Under the pieces are notes generated by a model, which was not told where the DNA came from, ran no database searches, and saw only the letters and a list, made by a program, of their open reading frames with translations. Below are positions 55,070-63,516 of a stretch of 64,000 nt of DNA, in pieces. Each line of letters starts with the position of its first letter. The first letter of the stretch is position 1. Source of the stretch: Aggregatilinea lenta (GTDB lineage Bacteria > Chloroflexota > Anaerolineae > Aggregatilineales > Aggregatilineaceae); the NCBI RefSeq assembly GCF_003569045.1, contig NZ_BFCB01000001.1:186001-250000 (forward strand), written 5' to 3'. Both the position numbers and the translations under genes were made by a program.

Positions 55070-55075
55070 CTGCGT

Positions 55076-55447
55076 TTAAAACGGCTGGTTACGCAGCATG
55101 TGGATCACCCGGTCGTACGAGACGATGTAGTGCAGCACGATCACCGCACCCAGGATCAGCGCGGTCTGATCCTTCCCCGCGTCGGCCAACAGGATCACCG
55201 CCACGCCGAAATAGACCGCTTCCAGCAGCAGCCGCACCGGTCCCGGTACGACGACGGGCGGGTTGGGCTTCGGATCGTTCGGCACGCGGAACGTGCCCCA
55301 CAGCGCTGCTGCAATCACCGGCAGCCCGATCGCGGCGATCCACCGCCACGCGCCGTCGTGTGTGGTCCAGCCCCAATATGCCATCGCCGCGAGTCCGGCC
55401 ATCTCAAGAAAAAACCGCAGCACCAGATTGATCGGGTTATTGCTCAT
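55076..55447 (-). CDS. YrdB-family (DUF2568) small membrane protein
   Basis: 123-residue protein with four hydrophobic segments: LVLRFFLEMAGLAAMAYWGW, IAAIGLPVIAAALWGTF, VRLLLEAVYFGVAVILLADA and LILGAVIVLHYIVSYD. The RFFLELxAL-like start and the FRVPNDPKPNP loop are typical of the YrdB/DUF2568 family, whose function is unknown. ATG 55447 is preceded by GGGGGA; the frame extends to 55480 without a better site. It is transcribed against its neighbours and closed by its own terminator. Confidence 0.82.
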   Translation of the reverse strand: MSNNPINLVLRFFLEMAGLAAMAYWGWTTHDGAWRWIAAIGLPVIAAALWGTFRVPNDPKPNPPVVVPGPVRLLLEAVYFGVAVILLADAGKDQTALILGAVIVLHYIVSYDRVIHMLRNQPF

Positions 55448-55602
55448 CGAGTCCCCCTGTCTACACACGTACGCACACATAGAGTGAAGTAATATGAGAA
55501 GGTCCTCGCAAAAGGTGGTAGATTATCCTGTATAATATTGCAATATGGGATCTGTAGCATGAACATAATGTTATTGATTCTAAAATTAGGAAATAACAAA
55601 AT

Positions 55603-56436
55603 ATGAACTCTACACGTCAAGCGTTAAAACGTGAAGCAGGGATCGCGGCTAGTCATTTAGGTATTGGTGTTACCGCTCTTGGAAAAGCAAACTATGCGCA
55701 AGATGCATACTATAGTCAAGCGTTCTTTGCCTTATCTATTGGCTTTGAGCGTACGGCAAAACTGATTTTGCTCGTGGATTATGCACTAGATCATAACGGA
55801 GATTTCCCCACCAATGAAACTCTCAAAGAATATGGTCACAAACTCAAAGAATTACTTATTCAGAGCGATAAAATAGCTAAAAAGCGACATTTTGAAGAAC
55901 AGATAGGGGAATTACCAAATACAGATATCCATAAATCTATAATCGAAATTCTGTCGTCATTTGCTAGTAATGTAACCCGTTACTACAATTTGGACTTTGT
56001 TACAGGCGTTACAGCCAATAAAAACACACAAGATCCTATCAAGGCTTGGTATGAGCACGTTATTCTCCCAATCCTGGATATTCACTATAAGCCACAGCAG
56101 CAAGCAAAGCATGAACAAAATGCGCGTATAATCGCGGATTTTATGGAACCAATTACATTGGTACGATTTCATTCCGAACAAGGGCAACCACTAAATAGTG
56201 TTTTTGATTCAAGCTTGCAAACTGCAAAGATCGGGTTTGCAATGCCTTATAGCCGAATGTATGTAATGCAAATAATTCGCTTTCTAGCAAATCTCCTATT
56301 CGAACTTACACATCTGACCATAAGAGATCGTCTGGAAGATATCCCTTACTTTCCTGAATTCTTCGCCATATTTAATAATGAAGATAGATATTTTAAGCGT
56401 CGAAAAACTTGGCTGATTGATTCTCCATATCACTAA
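55603..56436 (+). CDS. AT-rich gene of unknown function between sbcD and sbcC (possible HEPN-like protein)
   Basis: 277-residue helical, soluble protein that I do not recognise firmly. AQDAYYSQAFFALSIGFERT and LKEYGHKLKELLIQSDK resemble the helical pattern of HEPN-type proteins, and SSFASNVTRYYNLDF has the RYYNLD string seen in some of them, but a clear Rx4-6H RNase motif is not visible. Base composition and codon use are far more AT-rich than in adjacent genes, as are its flanks (55481-55602), a sign of recent transfer. It could be a defence or phage-related gene. ATG 55603 lacks a strong ribosome site. Confidence 0.6.
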   Translation: MNSTRQALKREAGIAASHLGIGVTALGKANYAQDAYYSQAFFALSIGFERTAKLILLVDYALDHNGDFPTNETLKEYGHKLKELLIQSDKIAKKRHFEEQIGELPNTDIHKSIIEILSSFASNVTRYYNLDFVTGVTANKNTQDPIKAWYEHVILPILDIHYKPQQQAKHEQNARIIADFMEPITLVRFHSEQGQPLNSVFDSSLQTAKIGFAMPYSRMYVMQIIRFLANLLFELTHLTIRDRLEDIPYFPEFFAIFNNEDRYFKRRKTWLIDSPYH

Positions 56437-56600
56437 GTCCATCAAAATTCAAACGTATCATTTTTAAAATGCTAGAGTAAGATTCCCCGCATCTTCCCAC
56501 CAACGCCCGCGAATGCGCTATACTTGCCCATGCGAACGGAAGTGCTAGTCAGCCCGGTCCGCTGCCCCACCAGGCGGCGGACGTGAAAGAGCGATCCCGA

Positions 56601-59165
56601 ATGCTGCCCACCCGACTCGAAATGCGCAACTTCCTGGCCTACCGCCAGCCCGATCCCCTTGTATTCGATGGCATTCACCTCGCCTGCCTCAGCGGACCCA
56701 ACGGCGCGGGCAAATCGTCCCTGCTGGACGCGATCACCTGGGCGCTGTGGGGCAAAGCCCGCACGCGCAGCGATGACGACCTGATCCACCAGGGCCAGTC
56801 CGAGATGATGGTCCAGCTCGACTTCATCCAGGGCGAGAGCCTGTACCGTGTCGTGCGCAAGCGTCAGAAGGGGAAGACCAGCAAGCAGGGCCGCAGCACG
56901 CTCGACCTGTTCGTGTGGGATGCCGAGGCCAACCAGCACCAGCTCATCAGCGCGCCGTCGATCCGCGAGACGGACGCGCGCATCGTCGATCTGCTGCGCC
57001 TGTCCTACGACACGTTCGTAGACTCGGCCTTCTTGCAGCAGGGCAAGGCGGATTCGTTCACCATCAAGCCGCCCGGCGAGCGCAAAGCGATCCTCTCGAA
57101 GATCCTGGGCCTCGAGCAGTGGGCCGACTACGAAGAGCGCGCCAAAAACGCCCTGCGCCAGATCGAACACGAGGTCGGCGTGATCAACCTGCGGTTGGAC
57201 GAGATCGCCGGGCAGGAAGCGGAAGAACCCGCTTTGCTGCGCGCGCTCGACGTAGCGCAGGCGGATGTGGCCGAGGCTGCCGCCTTGCGCGAGCAGGCCG
57301 AAGCCCATTACGCCGAGGTCGCCGGGGCGCAGGAGCAGATGAACGCCGCGCAGGCCCGGCTGGCTCAGGCGCAGCACCACATCAAGGAACGCAAGCGCGA
57401 CCTGGCGGAGATCGAGGCCGAGCAGCAGCGCACGCTGGACCAGCTTGGGGCGCTGCGCGCGCTAATCGAGGACCGCGACTCCATCGAGCAGGGCTACGCG
57501 CAGCTTCAGGCCGCGCGCCACGCGGATCAGGCCCTGGGCGAAAAGCTCCAGGCTATGAGCGCGATCAAGGACCGGCTGACCGACGTCAACGCACGCATCC
57601 AGGCGGCCCGCGCCGAACTCGAAGCACAGGCCAAAGTGCACTCGGACCGCATCGGCAGTGCGGGACGGATCGCGGGGGAGATCGAGACGTATCAGGCCGA
57701 CCTCAGCGACGTGCAGGGCGAGGTCACGCAGCTCGAATCGGACGAATCCCGGCGCGACGACCTGCGCGAGGCGATCAGCAGTTTCAACGAAGAGATGGCC
57801 GAGCGTAAGGCGGTCAACCGCACGCTGTACGACGAGATGCAGGCGATCAAGGCGCGCATCGCGGACGTGCAGGGTGCGCAGGCGGTCTGCCCCACCTGCG
57901 GCCAGCCGCTCAGCGAGGAGCAGAAAGCCGCGCTGCTGGTCGAATTGCAGGCGGATGGCACGCAGCGCGGCGACACGCACCGCGCCAATCAAGCCCGCAT
58001 GACCGAAATCACCGAGACGATCAAGGCCCACCGCGCCGAGATCGAGGCCATCGACGTGGAACTGCGGCGGCTCCAGCCCCTGCGCGACCGCGTGGCGACG
58101 CTCGGCCAGAACGTCGAAGCGGCGCGCAACGCGAACGACACGATCCAGTCCGAAAGCGCGGCATTGGAAGCGGTCGAAGCGATGCTGGAAGCGGGTGACT
58201 ACGCACGCGAACTTCAGTCACAGCGCGACGCGATCCAGGCGGAAATCGACGGGCTGGGTTACGACTCCGACGCGCACAGCGCCGCGCGTGAAACGCTGAG
58301 CACCTATCACGATTACGAGCGCCGCCAGCGCGACCTCGAAGCCGCGCTGAAGCAGGTCCCCGATCTGCAAACGGCGCTGGAGAACACCGCCGCCCGGCGC
58401 GTGCGGTGGGAAGCGGCGCTGGCCGAAGAAGAAAAAGAAGCGGCGGATGCCCAAACCGAAATGGACGCGCTGGCGGAACTGGTCGAGGAGGCGCGGCGGC
58501 GCGAGGACGAAGTCCGGCGGCTGCGCACGGCGGAAAAACGCGCCGAAGAAGGACGCATCCGCGCGCAGCAGGCGCTGGCGGCGCTCGACGCGGCGCGCAG
58601 GCGCAAAGAGGAACTCGTGCAGCGCCAGCACGACCTGATGGAGCGCAAGAGCATCTACGAGGATCTGCGCTCGGCGTTTGGCAAAAACGGCGTCCCGGCC
58701 ATGATCATCGAGGCGGCCATCCCCGAACTGGAAGAAGCCGCGAACCACCTGCTGATGCGCATGTCCGGCGGGCGCATGAACGTGCGGCTGGATACGCAGC
58801 GCGAGAAAAAGACCGGCGGCACAGCGGAAACGCTCGACATTCTGATCGGTGACGAACTCGGCACGCGCAGTTACGAACTCTATTCCGGCGGGGAGGCGTT
58901 CCGCGTCAACTTCGCGCTGCGCGTGGCGCTCAGCCAGATGCTGGCCCGCCGCGCCGGGGCGCAGCTTCGCACGCTGTTCCTGGACGAGGGCTTCGGTACG
59001 CAGGACGAAAACGGGCGGCAGCGGCTGGTGGAGGCGATCACCGCCGTGCAGGACCACTTCGACCTGCTGCTGGTCATCACGCACATCGACGATCTGCGCG
59101 ACGCCTTCCCGGTGCAGATCACCGTGACCAAAACGCCCGACGGCAGCCGGGTCGCGGTGGGGTAG
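56601..59165 (+). CDS. sbcC: DNA repair ATPase SbcC (Rad50-like)
   Basis: SMC-like ATPase partner of SbcD, 854 residues. Walker A GPNGAGKSSLLDAITWALWG lies at residues 33-52. Two long coiled-coil arms rich in Ala, Glu and Arg flank the zinc hook CPTCGQPLSEEQ near residue 430. The C-terminal head has the ABC signature LYSGGEAFRVNFALRVALSQ near 762 and Walker B RTLFLDEGFGTQD near 794. I chose ATG 56601; GTG 56583 would add six residues. The arms are shorter than in E. coli SbcC, giving a smaller protein. It is followed after seven bases by a methyltransferase gene. Confidence 0.95.
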   Translation: MLPTRLEMRNFLAYRQPDPLVFDGIHLACLSGPNGAGKSSLLDAITWALWGKARTRSDDDLIHQGQSEMMVQLDFIQGESLYRVVRKRQKGKTSKQGRSTLDLFVWDAEANQHQLISAPSIRETDARIVDLLRLSYDTFVDSAFLQQGKADSFTIKPPGERKAILSKILGLEQWADYEERAKNALRQIEHEVGVINLRLDEIAGQEAEEPALLRALDVAQADVAEAAALREQAEAHYAEVAGAQEQMNAAQARLAQAQHHIKERKRDLAEIEAEQQRTLDQLGALRALIEDRDSIEQGYAQLQAARHADQALGEKLQAMSAIKDRLTDVNARIQAARAELEAQAKVHSDRIGSAGRIAGEIETYQADLSDVQGEVTQLESDESRRDDLREAISSFNEEMAERKAVNRTLYDEMQAIKARIADVQGAQAVCPTCGQPLSEEQKAALLVELQADGTQRGDTHRANQARMTEITETIKAHRAEIEAIDVELRRLQPLRDRVATLGQNVEAARNANDTIQSESAALEAVEAMLEAGDYARELQSQRDAIQAEIDGLGYDSDAHSAARETLSTYHDYERRQRDLEAALKQVPDLQTALENTAARRVRWEAALAEEEKEAADAQTEMDALAELVEEARRREDEVRRLRTAEKRAEEGRIRAQQALAALDAARRRKEELVQRQHDLMERKSIYEDLRSAFGKNGVPAMIIEAAIPELEEAANHLLMRMSGGRMNVRLDTQREKKTGGTAETLDILIGDELGTRSYELYSGGEAFRVNFALRVALSQMLARRAGAQLRTLFLDEGFGTQDENGRQRLVEAITAVQDHFDLLLVITHIDDLRDAFPVQITVTKTPDGSRVAVG

Positions 59166-59172
59166 CCGACCG

Positions 59173-59886
59173 ATGCCGCTCTCCCTCGACCGCCAAAACG
59201 CCTACCGCATGCGGTATGCGCAGAAGTCCCCCGGCTGGCTGCCCGCCACCGACCAGTACGAGGCGCTGATCCGCGCACACCTGCGGCCCGGATACCGCGT
59301 GCTCGACGTGGGCTGCGGGCGCGGCGGCGTGCTGGAACAGCTCGGCGCGGCGGTGGATCGCCCCTTCGGGCTGGACCCCGACTGGCACTCGCTGGCCGAG
59401 CACCGCCTGCTCGACCTGCCGCGCGCGGCGGGCACATCCGAAGCGATCCCACTCCCGGCAGGCAGCGTCGATCTGGTCCTCAGTAGTTGGGTGCTCGAAC
59501 ACCTACCCGACCCGGCGCGCACCTTCGCGGAGGTGGCGCGCGTGCTGAGGCCCGGCGGGGTCTTCATCTTCATCACACCGGGTGCGTGGAGTCCGGCGGC
59601 AGTGCTGAACCGGGCGCTGCACCCGCTGCAAGCGCGGCTCGTGCCGCTGCTCTACGGGCGCGCGGAGGCGGACGCCTTCCCGGTGGTGTACCGCGCCAAC
59701 ACCCGGCGGCAGATCGAGGCGCTGGCGCGTGCGTCGGGATTGGCGACGCTGGACTTCCGCGCCATCGAGGACCCGACCTACTTCGCGTTCCACCCGCTGA
59801 TCTTCCGGCTCAACGCGGCGCTGGCCCGCATCACGCCGCGCAGCATGGCCGAGCACATTGTGGGCGTGTACGGGAAGAAATCTTGA
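59173..59886 (+). CDS. SAM-dependent methyltransferase, class I
   Basis: 237-residue methyltransferase of the methyltransferase 11/UbiE-like group. Motif I is YRVLDVGCGRGGVLEQLGAA at about residues 41-60; SVDLVLSSWVLEHLPDPART and EVARVLRPGGVFIFITPG are the post-motif and motif II-III blocks. The C-terminal 80 residues carry a longer hydrophobic lid (FAFHPLIFRLNAALARITP), seen in some lipid- or quinone-directed enzymes. It starts 7 bases after sbcC, so it may be co-transcribed, but the substrate is unknown. Confidence 0.85.
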   Translation: MPLSLDRQNAYRMRYAQKSPGWLPATDQYEALIRAHLRPGYRVLDVGCGRGGVLEQLGAAVDRPFGLDPDWHSLAEHRLLDLPRAAGTSEAIPLPAGSVDLVLSSWVLEHLPDPARTFAEVARVLRPGGVFIFITPGAWSPAAVLNRALHPLQARLVPLLYGRAEADAFPVVYRANTRRQIEALARASGLATLDFRAIEDPTYFAFHPLIFRLNAALARITPRSMAEHIVGVYGKKS

Positions 59887-59937
59887 TATGTCCGCTCAAG
59901 TTAAACCTGGAGTATAGTCGAACCTGGAGAGAAGCCA

Positions 59938-61452
59938 GTGAAAACCTGTCTATGGGGACTGATGATCTCGGCGTTCGCTCTGATGCCTCTTCGCACCACC
60001 CCTCAAGCCTACGGTAATAGCCCTTCACTGATTTACTACTATGCGCAAGATGATGCCGCGTTCATCATCGAAACTGCCACAGGCGATCAGCGCGAGGTCC
60101 TGGCAAATTTTACATTGAGTGAAGGAACGCAAATTGCCGGGCCAGGATGGTCCTCATCGGGCGAATGGTTTGCATGGTATGAACGCAGCCAGGGCGCTGC
60201 ACCCTCGAACGGCTACGTAGTACGTCGTGGTCTGGAAGACTACATTCCTATTTTTGATTCTGAGGGCATCATCGATATGCATTGGTCTCCCGAAGGCGAA
60301 CTATTACTCGCCTCGCGGACCGCATATGATGAAAAGGCCAACCCGCAGACCGAGATGGTCGTCATTGACTTCGCAATGGATCAGCGCGTCCTCTTGCATG
60401 ACGTCTACGAAGAAGGATTGTCATCGATTGGGTGGCTGCCACAAGGTCAAGGCGTCTTTTTTGCTGACACGGTTGGGCACGTCGTTATCACGCAGAATCT
60501 TGACGCTCCAACGCCGAAGGTGACGTCGATCGAGGCAAACAGCGATTACTGCGCAAAGATTTCCTTCTCGTCGGTGAACTATTTATTGCATCAGAGCGCA
60601 GATGGCACGTCACTTGTTGTTTCAAATTTATCGGATTCGAAGGTCGAGACTGTACTACAACTCGATTTTGATGACAGAATCCAGTATGTTTATTGGAGTC
60701 ACAGCGGCCTCCAGGCTGTACTCTATACAACAGCCTTCTGTTCTACGAATTGGACTTACGATGTGTGGTTTTTAGATATGCAAGCTGGAACCTTCGTGCA
60801 ACTTGCAGAAGATGTGCCAGCATTGTGGGGCCTGCGAACGACAGATAGTCGTTTCTTCTACGAGCCGATATGGTCTCCAAACGATGCTTACTTTGCGTAC
60901 CTTGACGCTAACCGCGCATTGCAAATTGTCGAGTCAAACAGCCTTCGATCGAGTTCGGTTGATATTGCCCAAGACGGCGATATAGAGCGTTTTTGGTGGC
61001 TATCAGAGCAAGAGATTCTGTTCGAATGGAATGTGGCACAATGGTATGAGGACGGTATTTATATCGTTTCTACCACGTCGTGGCTAAATCCTGCGGCTCA
61101 TCAAATCGCGCGCGTGGATATTCGTTATGAAAGTACCACTCAGCTTCCAACATTATCATCGCAATCTACTAAACTGGCTTTCTCGTTCCCCGAGTGCAAT
61201 CATGGATGCATACTCGACTTGATATCTGGAAGGATTATCGAGACCTATCAAATTGAAGAATTACAAGACGTCCCCTATGGCGCGAGCTATTTTGTGTGGC
61301 ATTCAAGCGATGAATGGTTATTCGTGCTTAACGACTCTGACGGAATTTCATACCTTAGCATCGTGGACATTACAGGCGAGGTCCAGAGACACTTAGGCTT
61401 ATGCACGCTGTCGCCTTCATGCTTTGGTTGGCTGCCGCAAAGTAACAGGTAG
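59938..61452 (+). CDS. Secreted propeller-like protein of unknown function
   Basis: 504-residue exported protein. The signal peptide KTCLWGLMISAFALMPLRTT ends near PQAYG. The rest is repeats of short strands with W-S-x-x-G elements (GPGWSSSGEWFAWYE, MHWSPEGELLLASR, YWSHSGLQAVLYTT, PIWSPNDAYFAYLD), the look of a TolB/WD-like beta-propeller, about six to seven blades. GTG 59938 follows GGAGAGAA. Composition is clearly less GC-rich than the flanking genes, so it may be acquired. It probably acts at the cell surface, perhaps in binding; no enzyme motif is seen. Confidence 0.7.
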   Translation: MKTCLWGLMISAFALMPLRTTPQAYGNSPSLIYYYAQDDAAFIIETATGDQREVLANFTLSEGTQIAGPGWSSSGEWFAWYERSQGAAPSNGYVVRRGLEDYIPIFDSEGIIDMHWSPEGELLLASRTAYDEKANPQTEMVVIDFAMDQRVLLHDVYEEGLSSIGWLPQGQGVFFADTVGHVVITQNLDAPTPKVTSIEANSDYCAKISFSSVNYLLHQSADGTSLVVSNLSDSKVETVLQLDFDDRIQYVYWSHSGLQAVLYTTAFCSTNWTYDVWFLDMQAGTFVQLAEDVPALWGLRTTDSRFFYEPIWSPNDAYFAYLDANRALQIVESNSLRSSSVDIAQDGDIERFWWLSEQEILFEWNVAQWYEDGIYIVSTTSWLNPAAHQIARVDIRYESTTQLPTLSSQSTKLAFSFPECNHGCILDLISGRIIETYQIEELQDVPYGASYFVWHSSDEWLFVLNDSDGISYLSIVDITGEVQRHLGLCTLSPSCFGWLPQSNR

Positions 61453-61463
61453 CCAGAGCTACT

Positions 61464-61892
61464 CTACGAGGATCGCAGCATCGCCGCCAGCCGGTCCAGC
61501 AGCGCGGCGGAAAGCAGATGCTCGCTGCCCGGCCCGGTCGCGTAATGGCCGGGGTATCCGGGATCGGTGAACGTAACGCCCTCAAACGTGCGCGCCGCCG
61601 CGTAACGCGGAATAACGTGCAGATGCACGTGGCGCTCCTGGTTTTGCAGAAACACGTAGTTGAAGTGGTCAGGCTGAAAAGCGGCCTCAAGCCGGGCCGT
61701 GGCATGGGCGATCTGCGTGTGCAGATCCTGCCACTCGTCCGGCGTCAGATCGGGCACACGCTCGACGTGGCGGCGCAGCGCCAGGAAGCCCTTGCCGAGC
61801 AGGTTCTGATTGCGGTTGAGCACCATCTGCCAGTGCGGGCTGGTGAACAGCATTGGGCCGAGATCCGGCGCGCAGAGTGGGCACACGTCCAT
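61464..61892 (-). CDS. HIT-family hydrolase
   Basis: 142-residue histidine-triad protein hydrolysing nucleoside phosphoramidates or dinucleotides. The triad motif is HVHLHVIPRY near residue 89 (HxHxHxx), with the N-terminal CPLC pair as in GalT-like/Fhit members and the core HFNYVFLQNQER before it. ATG 61892 starts four bases after the MFS stop, so the two genes are coupled; the longer frame to 61964 would overlap the MFS gene. The physiological substrate is unknown. Confidence 0.85.
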   Translation of the reverse strand: MDVCPLCAPDLGPMLFTSPHWQMVLNRNQNLLGKGFLALRRHVERVPDLTPDEWQDLHTQIAHATARLEAAFQPDHFNYVFLQNQERHVHLHVIPRYAAARTFEGVTFTDPGYPGHYATGPGSEHLLSAALLDRLAAMLRSS

Positions 61893-61896
61893 GCGC

Positions 61897-63204
61897 TCAC
61901 CGCCCCGTTTCGGCCACGCGCTCCGGGGCGCGCTCGACGGGTCGCGGGGCGGTTTCCGGAACATCGACCATCAAGTGCATCGCGAAGTAGGCCAGTGCCG
62001 CGCCCACCCCGATAAAGCCCGCGATATACCACACCCACTCGAAGCCGAGCGTGTTGATCACCTGCCCGGCCAGCCACGGGCCGAGGCCGGACGCGATCAT
62101 CAGGTTCAGCGAATACACGGCTAGATAGCGCCCGCGCATGTGATCGGGCGCCAGTCGCGCCGCGATCGCCTGCCCGACCGGCACGGACAGGATCTCGCCC
62201 GCCGTGATGACGACCATCGCCAGCGCGAACAGCGCGTACGTATGCGTGTAACCGAACATGCTGAAGCCGAGCGCGTAACACAGCGTGCCAACGGCCAGCA
62301 CCAGCATCGAGGGCAGGCCGCGCCGCCGGATCTTGCGCGTCACCGACAACTGAAGCGCCACGATCAGCACCGCGTTCAGGCTGATCAACAGGCCGAACTG
62401 CTCCAGCGCGATGCCGCGCTCGTCGCGCAGGTACACCGACAGCGTGGTGTTCATCTGGAAGTACACCAGCGACACCGCCGTCGAGATCAGCACGAACACG
62501 AAGAAGGTCCGGTCGCCGAGCACCTGCCCGTAGCCGCGAAAGGTCCGCAGCAGCGAGTCGGGTTTTTGCTGCATGGCGGTATCTTTGGGGCGGTCGGGCT
62601 TGGTTTCGGGGATGAAAATGAACAGCAGGATCGCCGTGATCACGCTGGCGACGGCATCCACGGCAAACACCAGCACGAACGAGACACCCGCCAGCAGCCC
62701 GCCGAGCGCCGGGCCAACCACCAGTGCCAGGTTGAACAACACCCGGCTGAGTCCAAACCCCTCCGAGCGTTTTTCCGGCGGCAGGATGTCCGCCTTCATC
62801 GACTGCCACGCGGGCGTGGCGATGCTGTCCGCGATGCCGAGGATCGCTGCGAACGCGCAGACCAGCGTGAAGCTGTCCGCCAGCACCACCGCCAGATTGC
62901 CCAGCGCGCTGGCGACCAGCCCGAACAGCACCACTGGCTTGCGGCCAATACTGTCCACCAGCGCGCCGCCCAGCGTGCTGCCCACGAAACTCGTCGCGGC
63001 AAAAATGGCGAAGACGACGCCCGCCCGTGCCATGCTGATATCAAATTTATCGGTGAGGAACAGGGCAAAAAAGGTCAGCAGCAGCGAATTGCCGACCATG
63101 TCGATAAACGCCGCGCCCATCAGCACCCAAAACTGGCGCGGGTAATCGTCATAGAGGCTGAGAACGTGGTTGGAGATGGTGCGGCGAATGTGGCCCATTC
63201 TCAT
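61897..63204 (-). CDS. Major facilitator superfamily transporter
   Basis: 435-residue secondary transporter with twelve predicted helices and the MFS motif A GGALVDSIGRKPVVLFGLVA between helices 2 and 3. The middle loop is short and charged (ETKPDRPKDTAMQQKPDS). It resembles drug or small-molecule exporters such as the MdtG/YttB group, with APDHMRGRYLAVYSLNLMIA in the second half. I chose ATG 63204 with GGAG eight bases upstream; GTG 63207 and ATG 63198 are alternatives. It is the first gene of a pair with the HIT hydrolase. Substrate unknown. Confidence 0.88.
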   Translation of the reverse strand: MRMGHIRRTISNHVLSLYDDYPRQFWVLMGAAFIDMVGNSLLLTFFALFLTDKFDISMARAGVVFAIFAATSFVGSTLGGALVDSIGRKPVVLFGLVASALGNLAVVLADSFTLVCAFAAILGIADSIATPAWQSMKADILPPEKRSEGFGLSRVLFNLALVVGPALGGLLAGVSFVLVFAVDAVASVITAILLFIFIPETKPDRPKDTAMQQKPDSLLRTFRGYGQVLGDRTFFVFVLISTAVSLVYFQMNTTLSVYLRDERGIALEQFGLLISLNAVLIVALQLSVTRKIRRRGLPSMLVLAVGTLCYALGFSMFGYTHTYALFALAMVVITAGEILSVPVGQAIAARLAPDHMRGRYLAVYSLNLMIASGLGPWLAGQVINTLGFEWVWYIAGFIGVGAALAYFAMHLMVDVPETAPRPVERAPERVAETGR

Positions 63205-63516
63205 CACAACGGCTCCACTGGCGAACGACTCGCCAACATGGCTTTTGCACTGTTTATAAACGTTACAGGGTGTCTGTCAACGGGCATCTTACCAGTATCG
63301 TGCGCGCTGAAGCAGGCGTACAGAAGCGCCATTACTAATTGATCGCACACGATATGGCTGTTCCACCTTTCCCGCAAGTTAGTATATCACGAACTAAACC
63401 AGAACAGGAATAAAGCTGTGCCCAAATTTCCGACCCGCCCGCTCGCGCCGCTGGACCTCTACCGAACGGCAAAATTCCGCTTGCAGAGCAGCCCGGAGTG
63501 ATGTAGGCTCTCCCCT
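63205..63516. other. Divergent intergenic region between the MFS and PyrK-like genes
   Basis: No gene found. It holds a candidate extended -10 promoter for the minus strand at 63381-63389 and is more AT-rich than the flanks. Confidence 0.4.
63381..63389 (-). promoter_or_regulatory. Candidate extended -10 promoter of the MFS-HIT operon
   Basis: On the minus strand TGATATACT, an extended -10 box, about 177 bases upstream of the MFS start; no good -35 box is present. Confidence 0.35.

Noticed and set aside
62140-63342. 400-codon plus-strand frame opposite the MFS gene.
   Set aside because: Highly charged, repetitive Arg/His/Gln product without any helix pattern, while the minus strand encodes a clear MFS transporter.
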